Assembly (NCBI RefSeq): GCF_018863395.1
Contig: NZ_JAHKRR010000001.1
Span: forward strand, 1,116,001-1,180,000
Source of the DNA: Sinomicrobium weinanense
GTDB lineage: Bacteria; Bacteroidota; Bacteroidia; Flavobacteriales; Flavobacteriaceae
Length of the DNA stretch: 64,000 nt
Reading direction: 5' to 3'
Positions 18,684 through 26,689 of this stretch are shown in pieces. Position 1 is the first letter of the stretch. Every line of letters starts with the position of its first letter. The translations under genes and the position numbers were made by a program. The notes under the pieces were generated by a model, which worked only from the letters and a program-made list of their open reading frames with translations, had not been told where the DNA came from and searched no databases.

Positions 18684-19577
18684 TCACTCACTTAAACTCT
18701 CAATATACCGTTGTTTATACCCTCCATAGTCGTCCTGAAAAAGTTGAAATGTCGTTACATCGTAGTCTACAGTACCTCCTGTACTGCTGTTCAGATTTCC
18801 GACATTTCTCTCTCCCCGGATCACTATGCCCATTCCAAAAGAAGGGAACCCGGGAAAAAGTTCTCCTTCCTCTGCATATACATCGGAAAGCAGTTCCCCG
18901 CTATCGGCATCGAATATTTTGCCCGCAGTGGCTTTTAATTCCTGTCCGACCTCCACACTGATAGTTTCCAGTTCCGGAATGTTAATAAAAGAAGTGAAAT
19001 CATCCGGAGAAATATTTTCAATAATATATACAGGTTCTTCGGTCATGGCTTCATTATAAAAGTTGGCTGCATTTAATTCCGTATTATATATTCCATACAC
19101 TTCAAACCTCAGGTTTTTGCCTTCCAGAACGTTCTTATCATTTTTAATAAAATTGATAAACCGGACCTTCTTATAACCTTCAGGGGCGGGTTCTCTCTCT
19201 TTGTCCGTTAATGGTTCCATTGGGATTACAATATCTCCCGTATAAAAAGCGGTTATTACTATATCTTCGCCAAAAACGGCGGTTCTTGTACTATCCAGCA
19301 ATACTTCTCCGCTTTTCTTTTTCTTTAACTCTATATTTAATTCTGTTCCCTCGGGATAATAATTTCCAGATGACCGCAAAGAGTCTCCGTTGATATAAAA
19401 GCCCAGTTCGTTTTCGCTGTCTCCTATCTTGGTGAAATTGAAATTCCGGACAGTTACATATGTCTCTTCCCCGACCAGGTCTCCTTCGGTGTCACAACCA
19501 GAAAATATTCCAGCAAATACAAGGCACGATATCCAGTATCTGATGTTTTTTATTTGTTTTGTATGTTTAATTTTCAT
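18684..19577 (-). CDS. Lipoprotein of unknown function, last gene of ECF/TonB locus
   Basis: 297 residues. A lipobox (IFSGC, Cys28) is followed by an acidic start (DTEGDL) typical of exported lipoproteins. The rest is beta-rich with no recognised domain (VTVRNFNFTKIG, KKVRFINFIKND). It lies 126 bases downstream of the beta-helix lipoprotein on the same strand, so it is probably co-expressed with the TonB receptor and may be a ligand-binding surface partner. This is inferred from position only. Confidence 0.65.
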   Translation of the reverse strand: MKIKHTKQIKNIRYWISCLVFAGIFSGCDTEGDLVGEETYVTVRNFNFTKIGDSENELGFYINGDSLRSSGNYYPEGTELNIELKKKKSGEVLLDSTRTAVFGEDIVITAFYTGDIVIPMEPLTDKEREPAPEGYKKVRFINFIKNDKNVLEGKNLRFEVYGIYNTELNAANFYNEAMTEEPVYIIENISPDDFTSFINIPELETISVEVGQELKATAGKIFDADSGELLSDVYAEEGELFPGFPSFGMGIVIRGERNVGNLNSSTGGTVDYDVTTFQLFQDDYGGYKQRYIESLSE

Positions 19578-19703
19578 AGGTCTGTTGGTTTATATTTTTC
19601 TTTATTAAAGCTGTTCTCCTTTCAACCATTATTTATAAAGAAGTACGGCGGTAACAGCCGTACTTCTTCCCTATTATTTTCAAGCGTTCTTCAAAGTAAA
19701 TAA

Positions 19704-21101
19704 TTAATACGGGTTGTTGTTAGGTTGATAGGACGCCCAATTGTCATCCCATCGACCGGAAGCACTGGCTCCAAATGCTCCTTTGTAATCTACCGGAACA
19801 AAAAAGCTCGAAAGGCCTGCATAACTGGTCCCGAAAGCAGGAAAAGGGCTTGCCAGGCCGTAATCCGGGCTGGAAGTATTGTAGGGATCTGTCAGGTTCA
19901 TAAAATTCGAATTTCCGGTATTTGTAGTGTTATCCATGTAATTAGGCTCACCGGTGGCAGAGGACGGCGATACAGGAGTGGTAAAAGCGTGTACCAGGTT
20001 GTTCCTGAATTCGGCTGTACCTCCCGATCCCAGTTTTCCGTCTGTTCCATTAAAATGAACTCCGGTATCATATCCTGCGATGATGGAATTCCGGAACACA
20101 AACGATGTATTTCTCCTCCAGTGATTGCCATTTAAAAGCGGGGTTGCAGCACCCCCGGTTTCCATACCGAGAATGGTAACGTTAGACAGTACCGGGCGGG
20201 TTATCGGGTTTCTACTACTACCATTACCGTCATTGTCGCACTCTATTCCATTGGGGTCTCCGGAAAAAACCACTCCCGGAACTTTTTTGGCCACGGCAAA
20301 TTGGATCTGCCCGGAATATCCAAAGTCAAAATCAAAATCATCATCGGCATTACCGAAGGCTATGAGGTTTTTGGCATTGACGGTTCCTCCGAAAAACTCA
20401 AAACCGTCGTCCTTACCGAAAGATACCTGGATGTTTTCCAGGGTAGTTCCGTGACCTACACCTCCTAAGGTAAGACCGTTGATCTCGTTACCTCCGCCGA
20501 GGTCTCGCCCGGCATACTCGATACGTACGTAACGCAGGGTTCCCGCGTTATGCCCCGGATTGGAACCTCCGAATGTTATACTTACGCCGTTAGGGATATC
20601 CTCATCCAAAATCCCCTCTATCTCTTCTGTATTTGGTTGATTGGTAGGTGCATCGCCCAACAGTATAATACCTCCCCAGTCTCCGGCAGCCCTGTTTCCC
20701 TTAGCCTGATCGGAAGTAAATACAATAGATTCCGCAGGGTTTTCTCCGTCGGCTACCAGCCTGCCTCCTTTTTCAACCAAAAGATAGGAGGCGCTTCCGC
20801 TTGTAGGTTCTGTCTTCCACTTCACCAGGGTATTTTTTTCTACGGTAAGGGTAACACCGTTAGCTACATATGTAGGTCCGTCTATAAACCACACCTTGTC
20901 ATTGGTCAGGGTGGTATTGGTATTTATTAAACCGGAAATGGTCCCGGTGGCGGAAGGCCAGCTCCTGTTGTCCACACCTACGGAAAGTGTTGCAAATTCC
21001 GCATTAAGGGTCGGATCGCTTTCTTCGATCGGGTCTTCTTTAGAGCAGCTTGTCAGCAGCACGGCCACGGACATAGCAAGTAAGCTAAATCTGGTTTTCA
21101 T
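19704..21101 (-). CDS. Beta-helix-like surface lipoprotein paired with TonB receptor
   Basis: 465 residues, lipobox LLTSC (Cys19). Parallel beta-helix character is seen in repeated short strands (NGVTLTVEKNTLVKW, LRYVRIEYAG, TTLENIQVSFGKDDGFEFFGG, ADDDFDFDFGYSG). Asp/Asn-rich turns may bind calcium. The end, VDYKGAFG...WDDNWASYQP, is a signature of a flavobacterial family regularly encoded just downstream of STN-type TonB receptors. It is likely a surface partner of the receptor whose stop lies 57 bases upstream. The ligand is unknown. Confidence 0.75.
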   Translation of the reverse strand: MKTRFSLLAMSVAVLLTSCSKEDPIEESDPTLNAEFATLSVGVDNRSWPSATGTISGLINTNTTLTNDKVWFIDGPTYVANGVTLTVEKNTLVKWKTEPTSGSASYLLVEKGGRLVADGENPAESIVFTSDQAKGNRAAGDWGGIILLGDAPTNQPNTEEIEGILDEDIPNGVSITFGGSNPGHNAGTLRYVRIEYAGRDLGGGNEINGLTLGGVGHGTTLENIQVSFGKDDGFEFFGGTVNAKNLIAFGNADDDFDFDFGYSGQIQFAVAKKVPGVVFSGDPNGIECDNDGNGSSRNPITRPVLSNVTILGMETGGAATPLLNGNHWRRNTSFVFRNSIIAGYDTGVHFNGTDGKLGSGGTAEFRNNLVHAFTTPVSPSSATGEPNYMDNTTNTGNSNFMNLTDPYNTSSPDYGLASPFPAFGTSYAGLSSFFVPVDYKGAFGASASGRWDDNWASYQPNNNPY

Positions 21102-21157
21102 AGGATTTGTTTTTAAGGTTGTTATTTATAGATCACTTAAAACTAATAGGCACTTTT

Positions 21158-24100
21158 CTAAAAGGTGTATTTAAAACTTAGGGTAAAGCTCCGCTGGCGG
21201 TCGTATCTGCGGCGTACCAGGTCGTACCTGGGATCGTAATTCTTTCCACTGGGGTCATGCAACGGTATGCTTAAACTATGCCCTTCCCCGTCCGGGTTCG
21301 GGGCTATTTTAACCCTGTTCTGCTTGGTTTTCGGGTCTATATTGTTATAATAGCGGATAATGGGATTGTTAAAAATATCGGCAAGGTTCAGTTTGATCTC
21401 CGCACGATTGTCCTTTAAAAAGGCATAGCGAAACTGGAGGTCCAATACATCGCGCGGCTTTTCGTATTCGTGATAAAAAGGGTCTCCGCTGGGCAATACG
21501 ATACGGGACCCTACCCGGTTATAACTGGCGGTAAAGCCAAAGTGTGCACCCGTATATTGTAAACCCCCGTTCACAATATAGGGAGCCTGCCCGTATAGCG
21601 GCCTGTTTTCCTCAACCACGGTCAGCTTATATATGGGGTTTCCTTCCTCATCGGTCTCTCCGGTATCTACGGGGACCTGTTCCCGATCATAGTAAATGTC
21701 GGACCATATCAGGGATGCATTGCCAAACAGGTACAGGTTCTCCCCAAAGGTAGAGTTCAGGAAAGCGAAGGATTTCCTGAAATCGATCTCCACCCCATAA
21801 TTCGTGGCCCGTTTCAGATTATAGAAACTTGCCCTTAAAGGTGTGGTTCCACCTCCGCTGTTGTTATCTAACTGTAGTTCAATGGGCTTGTCAAAATCCT
21901 TGTAAAAACCGGAAACCGAAAAAGATTCTTCGGGAGTGGGATAAAATTCCCATCGAAGTTCAAAGTTATCTACGGTAGTTTGCTCCAGGAGCTTTTCATT
22001 GCCTTCTTCATCTGTAATACCGTAACCTGAAACGACCACGGTACGCAAATTATAATCGTAATAGGTGTATTTGCCCAGTTCTGTAAACTCCGGCCTTGCC
22101 AGGGACCTGAAATAGGAAGCCCGGGCATTCATCTGTGGCGTAACCTCGTAAATAAGATTGGCCGAAGGCAGGAGGTCTGTTTCATATATCGTATAGGATT
22201 CGGGCTCTTCACTTATGGTCACCTCTCCTGTATCTTCATTTTTTTTCGTCTCCCTGATCCCGGTATCGGTTCTCATATCGTTATATTCTACCCGAAGCCC
22301 TCCGGAAAAATGCAGCTTGCCGAACAGGTAGGCATCCAAAGACAGGTAGCCCGCATGCAGGTCCTGCGATCCCTCATAGCCATTGCCCAGGCCATTTATT
22401 CCGCCTACTCCGACAGATTGCGGGTAATAGTGGAACAATTCTTCGTCAAAAGCATTCTGGTTCAATATCCTATAAATGGGAAGCCCAGCAAAATCAGAAA
22501 GACGGGTCCCGGTTTCCCCATGCGGACTGATCACGTACCTGAACTGATCAAAATCGGTTTTTCGTATACTTCCGGAATAACCGGCTGATAATTTGTTCTT
22601 ATTATGAGTGGCCGAAAGCGGTATTTCCAGGTTTAGTCCAGCCGTATACCGCTTTTCCCCGTACTTGCTGTAATAGTCCTTCGGACTTTCGATCTGCCTG
22701 TTGGTCACATACGAATCATAGGGAGGGTGAGAATTTCGGAATTCCTGAAAAACAAGCTCCCTGTCAGCGCTGCTAAACGAGGTAGAATAACTTCGCCCTT
22801 CATATTGTATATTGTTAGGCTGATTCCGGGTATAACCGGCGATCCCAAGGTCCCAGCCCAGTTTGGCATTTCGTTGCCCCAGGCTATGTTCTCCTTTTAA
22901 TGTACTCTGTCCGAAACTATTGACGATCCGCTCTTCTGCTACCCCTGTAACCGGCCAGCCTTCGTACAGGTTTATCCCGTTATAAATGGTATTTTCCGTT
23001 TCCAGCTTTTGGTAGAAGGTATTTTTAAGGCTTATCTTATGGGTGTCAAAGGCATAAGTGGCATTGAGCACCCCGCCCAGGCGGGTCAGGAAATTATAAC
23101 GGTCTCCCCCGGTAATAAATCTGCTGCCCGGTTCTTCTTCAAAATAAGCCTGTTTGGTCTGTTCATTGCGATAGGTCAGGGCTGCGGTCATGCCCAGGCG
23201 GTCATCGCCGGCAAGGTCGATGGTCTTCCCCAGGCTAATAGCATAATCCTGGGTAGGTTGCTGCGTATAACGGCTGATCCGGAAACGGTCGTTGCCGGGC
23301 ATTTGCCGGGAAAGCGGCACCAGTTCGTTTTCATTGACCCCGGCCCTGGCAGACTTCCTTAACTCATGGGCCAATACAGGCAACTTGCTGTCGGAACTTA
23401 ACAGCCCCAGGTAATCGTTCTTAAAGCGCGGCAGGGAATAAAAATCATCGAAGGTATTTTTATTGCCGCCTGTTCCGATCTTTATCGTTAAAAAATCTTC
23501 GCTGGGGATCTCTACCGTATTTACATTGACATAACCACCGGTAAATTCTCCCGGCAGGTCAGGGCTTGCCGTTTTGTGAACAATAACGCTTTCTACCAGG
23601 TTGCTGGGAATAATATCAAAGGCATAGTTCCTGCGGTTGGCTTCGGTACTGGGCATCAGGGCATTGTTCATGGCCACATTATTATAGCGTTCGGAAACCC
23701 CGCGTACCACTACATATTTATTGTCCTGTACATGGAGCCCGGTAACACGGGTAAGCACCTGGGCCACATCGTTGTCCGGGGTCCGGGCTATCTGTTCTGC
23801 CGTGATCCCGTCTATGGCGGTGACCTCGTTTTTACGGATGGCATTCAGTGCTGCTACGTTGTTTGCCCTGCGGTCATATTGAGCTGTGACCACCACCTCC
23901 TCCAGGGTTTCGCTGGAGGGTTGCAGTACAATGTCGAGCGTTGTGGTTTTTCCGGCTTCGACTACCACATCGGTGACGCGCTGTGTGGCGAAGGATATGT
24001 AGCTCACCCTCACGGTATAGGTTCCGGGAAGCAGTTGTATATCGTAATCCCCGTCAAACCCGGTAGAGGTTCCCAACGGCCTGCCCTCGATGATCATATT

Positions 24101-24526
24101 GGCTCCGGGGAGCGGTGCGTTCTGATCGTCATAGACATGCCCGTTGAGCCTTCCCTTTTTTTGCTGCTGAGCCCGTGGTACAAGGCGTAGGGACACGTTT
24201 TTCCCCTCTATACTGTATTCTAAGGGGACCTGCCTGTCAATATCACGAAGGATATCCTTTATAGGCCTGTTACCAATGTTTATATCTTTCTTTAATGTGG
24301 CATTTTCTAATTGAGATTCATCGAACAGAAAATTATAGTCTGTCTCTTCTATCAGTCTTTCCATAAATACTTTCAGGCTCTGTCCGGATTCCTGACCATA
24401 TGGAATAATCCCGGCGACAGGCGTAATGCGGGCATTTAACAGCTGTGTACATGTAAAAAATAAAAGGCAGACTTTTCCCAAATACCTGTTTGTAATTAAA
24501 CAGTATTCCTTAATTTTGGCTTTCAT
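21158..24526 (-). CDS. STN-domain TonB-dependent transducer/receptor
   Basis: 1122 residues. The order is signal region, secretin/TonB short N-terminal (STN) domain at about 50-110 (LIEETDYNFLFDESQL), carboxypeptidase-regulatory domain at about 125-210 (GHVYDDQNAPLPGANMII, GFDGDYDIQLLPG), plug at about 235-345 (GITAEQIARTPDNDVAQVLTRVTG), and a long barrel ending SFTLSFKYTF. The STN domain is the part that contacts FecR-type anti-sigma factors. It therefore both imports a ligand and reports it to the FecR/ECF pair encoded upstream. A terminator separates it from fecR, so its own promoter in 24527-24600 is probably the sigma-factor target. Confidence 0.95.
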   Translation of the reverse strand: MKAKIKEYCLITNRYLGKVCLLFFTCTQLLNARITPVAGIIPYGQESGQSLKVFMERLIEETDYNFLFDESQLENATLKKDINIGNRPIKDILRDIDRQVPLEYSIEGKNVSLRLVPRAQQQKKGRLNGHVYDDQNAPLPGANMIIEGRPLGTSTGFDGDYDIQLLPGTYTVRVSYISFATQRVTDVVVEAGKTTTLDIVLQPSSETLEEVVVTAQYDRRANNVAALNAIRKNEVTAIDGITAEQIARTPDNDVAQVLTRVTGLHVQDNKYVVVRGVSERYNNVAMNNALMPSTEANRRNYAFDIIPSNLVESVIVHKTASPDLPGEFTGGYVNVNTVEIPSEDFLTIKIGTGGNKNTFDDFYSLPRFKNDYLGLLSSDSKLPVLAHELRKSARAGVNENELVPLSRQMPGNDRFRISRYTQQPTQDYAISLGKTIDLAGDDRLGMTAALTYRNEQTKQAYFEEEPGSRFITGGDRYNFLTRLGGVLNATYAFDTHKISLKNTFYQKLETENTIYNGINLYEGWPVTGVAEERIVNSFGQSTLKGEHSLGQRNAKLGWDLGIAGYTRNQPNNIQYEGRSYSTSFSSADRELVFQEFRNSHPPYDSYVTNRQIESPKDYYSKYGEKRYTAGLNLEIPLSATHNKNKLSAGYSGSIRKTDFDQFRYVISPHGETGTRLSDFAGLPIYRILNQNAFDEELFHYYPQSVGVGGINGLGNGYEGSQDLHAGYLSLDAYLFGKLHFSGGLRVEYNDMRTDTGIRETKKNEDTGEVTISEEPESYTIYETDLLPSANLIYEVTPQMNARASYFRSLARPEFTELGKYTYYDYNLRTVVVSGYGITDEEGNEKLLEQTTVDNFELRWEFYPTPEESFSVSGFYKDFDKPIELQLDNNSGGGTTPLRASFYNLKRATNYGVEIDFRKSFAFLNSTFGENLYLFGNASLIWSDIYYDREQVPVDTGETDEEGNPIYKLTVVEENRPLYGQAPYIVNGGLQYTGAHFGFTASYNRVGSRIVLPSGDPFYHEYEKPRDVLDLQFRYAFLKDNRAEIKLNLADIFNNPIIRYYNNIDPKTKQNRVKIAPNPDGEGHSLSIPLHDPSGKNYDPRYDLVRRRYDRQRSFTLSFKYTF

Positions 24527-24607
24527 GTATTATCGGTATGTATGGATTAATTAATAATTATTGATTTTGCGATCGATCCTTATATTATTTTTCTTTGCAT
24601 ACTTTAT

Positions 24608-24638
24608 AAAAGCGTTGTTGGCCGCAACGCTTTTTTTA
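24608..24638. terminator. Intrinsic terminator between fecR and the TonB receptor gene
   Basis: A perfect 10-bp stem AAAAGCGTTG (24608-24617) / CAACGCTTTT (24625-24634) with a 7-base loop. T-tracts lie on both sides (seven T on plus, TTTTATAAAG on minus). It lies just after the fecR stop and before the receptor start, so it would cut read-through from the regulatory pair into the receptor. Confidence 0.78.
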
Positions 24639-24642
24639 TGCG

Positions 24643-25635
24643 TTAATCTTTCTTTTTAACAAGTAGTTTTCCCTCTCCCTGTTCCAGTTTCATATGATGG
24701 ATAAACAATATTTTCTGCATGGCATCTACGGGCGAAGTGTTATGAAAAAAACCGGAAACGTGTTTCGCCCGGTCTTCGGATGACAGGGCACTCATATCTA
24801 TTGCTATGTGATATACCCTGGATATCCTGGTCAGAGCTTCTGCTATGGTGGTGTTATGAAACACCAGCTTGTTTCCTTTGTAGAGACTTTCCCTGGTGTT
24901 TTGTATGGTTTCTATGCTGGTGTTATTGTTGATCTTGTCAAAGTTCAACAGCTCACCGGGGCGCATTTTGGCTAGTTCCCTTTCTTTGTTCTTTTCTTTG
25001 TCTTTCAGGATCACCTGAACAGAGCCTTCGGTAAGGACAACCTGGATGTTCTCCTCGAACGGATAGGCCTTAATGTTAAACATGGTACCGAGGACCCTCG
25101 TGGTAATGTCATCTGTCAGCACCTCAAAAGGCCTGAGGGTATCCCGGGCTACATCGAAATAAGCCTCTCCCTTTAGTTTTACATTCCTTTTTTCTTTCCC
25201 GAACCGGTCGGAATAGGAAACGGATGATCCCGGCTTGAGCCATATGACCGTTCCGTCTTCCAGATGTATTTCCCTTGCAGCAGGCCTGGTGTTATTCACT
25301 ACGGTCCATTGCTCCGCACGGTTTTGTTGCAGCAGGTATACTGCGCTCCCTCCTGCCAGGAACAATAGTATGGAGGCAGCCAGTATCAACGATCTTTTAA
25401 TTTTGGGGCTTAAAAGGCTTTTTACTCCCCCGGTCTCTTCCCGTATCGCGCTAAAAACAACGTCCCGGACAGCCCGGGAATCTTCCTGCGTTACCAACTC
25501 CGGAGCATTGTCCCATTCTTTTTGCAGCAGCCGGTCGGTTTCTTCCGGCTTTTCGCAAAGAAACTTTTCCACTTCCGCCGCCTCTTCGCCGGAGCACTTT
25601 CCTTCCCGGTATTTTTTAAAGAGTTTTAAATCCAT
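24643..25635 (-). CDS. FecR-type anti-sigma factor
   Basis: 330 residues. A cytoplasmic anti-sigma N-terminus (about 1-80, with GKCSGEEAAEVEKFL) is followed by one membrane segment (about 83-105, ILAASILLFLAGGSAVYLL). A periplasmic FecR domain follows (about 125-220: REIHLEDGTVIWLKPGSSVSY, LGTMFNIKAY), then a C-terminal DUF4974 domain (NKLVFHNTTIAEALTRISRVYHI). It holds the ECF sigma factor until the STN domain of the TonB receptor signals ligand binding. The gap to the sigma gene (218 bp) is filled with a dispersed repeat. Confidence 0.96.
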   Translation of the reverse strand: MDLKLFKKYREGKCSGEEAAEVEKFLCEKPEETDRLLQKEWDNAPELVTQEDSRAVRDVVFSAIREETGGVKSLLSPKIKRSLILAASILLFLAGGSAVYLLQQNRAEQWTVVNNTRPAAREIHLEDGTVIWLKPGSSVSYSDRFGKEKRNVKLKGEAYFDVARDTLRPFEVLTDDITTRVLGTMFNIKAYPFEENIQVVLTEGSVQVILKDKEKNKERELAKMRPGELLNFDKINNNTSIETIQNTRESLYKGNKLVFHNTTIAEALTRISRVYHIAIDMSALSSEDRAKHVSGFFHNTSPVDAMQKILFIHHMKLEQGEGKLLVKKKD

Positions 25636-25853
25636 TGGTCTTCTTAATTCACTTGTAGAACGATATGAAGACCTCTGAAAAATGAAATTAATGTTATGGG
25701 GAAATGAAGTTAGGGTTAATAGGGTTGCCAGTTACCAGTTGCCGGTTACAGGTTTAAAATGTTATGCTAAAGAGCTTCTTCTGAAAAAGGTAACTTTATT
25801 CAGGCATGCAAACCAGCAACCCGAAACTGGCAACCCGAAACCGGTACCTAGCT
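25636..25853. repeat. Dispersed inverted repeat between ECF sigma and fecR
   Basis: The pieces GCCAGTTACCAGTTGCCGG (near 25727) and CCCGAAACTGGCAACCCG (near 25821) are inverted relatives of each other and of 17430-17456. They would fold into a long imperfect hairpin in the sigma-fecR transcript. Confidence 0.5.
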
Positions 25854-26375
25854 CTAATTCCGGAATTTTTTAAGTTCGCGCCTCAGAAAGAGTTTGGCGG
25901 TCTCTATATTGGTCCTTATGGTAGTCACGGACAGTTGCAGGGTGTCGGCTATTTCGACGGGGCTTAATTCTTCGAACTGATATAGTGTGTAAATACGCTG
26001 TATGTGTTCCGGGAGTTTTTTTATGGCAGAGTGTACTGCCGCAAAGGCTTCTCCGGCAACCGGGCTGTCTCCCGAAGTATCGGCTATGGTATGATGGAGG
26101 TGTTCGTTCTCTTCCATAGAGGTCAGCAGGGCGTTCAACCGGTTTTGTTTGCGCATTTCGTCCAGAAAGGTGTTTTTTACCGTAACATAGACCAGGGCCT
26201 TCGGATTAGGGTGATCTTTGAATTTGTCTATATGTTTCCATATTTTTATAAAGGAAGTCTGGGTGATCTCGCGCGCCACATTCTCATCCCTGCTCAGGGC
26301 CTTTAAAAAATTAAAAGCCTTGCCGTGAGTTTCGTCGAACAGTTTCCGGAAAAAGATTTCGTTTTTGGCTGCCAT
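25854..26375 (-). CDS. ECF RNA polymerase sigma factor, FecI-like (Bacteroidota RpoE-type)
   Basis: 173 residues. Region 2 has FLKALSRDENVAREITQTSFIKIWKH. Region 4 has IKKLPEHIQRIYTLYQFEELSPVEIADTLQLSVTTIRTNIETA. It lacks regions 1 and 3 as expected for ECF factors. It is the first gene of the sigma-FecR-TonB receptor chain and should direct transcription of the receptor gene when FecR is signalled. Confidence 0.95.
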   Translation of the reverse strand: MAAKNEIFFRKLFDETHGKAFNFLKALSRDENVAREITQTSFIKIWKHIDKFKDHPNPKALVYVTVKNTFLDEMRKQNRLNALLTSMEENEHLHHTIADTSGDSPVAGEAFAAVHSAIKKLPEHIQRIYTLYQFEELSPVEIADTLQLSVTTIRTNIETAKLFLRRELKKFRN

Positions 26376-26689
26376 CTTCTGAACAAAAATTGCAGCTCTA
26401 ATTTAGAAATATGCCGTGGGCCGGCCGTTCTGTTATTGTTAACGGAATGTTACTTTTTAAACTCTGTCCATGCCCCGGATTCTCCCTTGTTTTGTTATAA
26501 ATGAAGTACCCGGAATACAAAAAATATCCGTAAAGGATCGGGGTGTAAAATGCCTCCCGGGTACCTCAACAATACACTATATCATACATAAACTTCACAT
26601 AAGGTTAACCTTATTTTCATTTTTCAAACCGGGTAACAAAAGGGGAAATCCGGATACTCAAAAATCATTGATCCGGACTACGAGACTGT
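26376..26689. other. Intergenic region upstream of ECF sigma gene
   Basis: 314 bp between the dnaE2-like stop and the sigma start. It contains an inverted pair GTACCCGG (26506-26513) / CCGGGTAC (26557-26564) and AT-rich flanks. A small plus-strand open frame here looks random. Confidence 0.4.
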
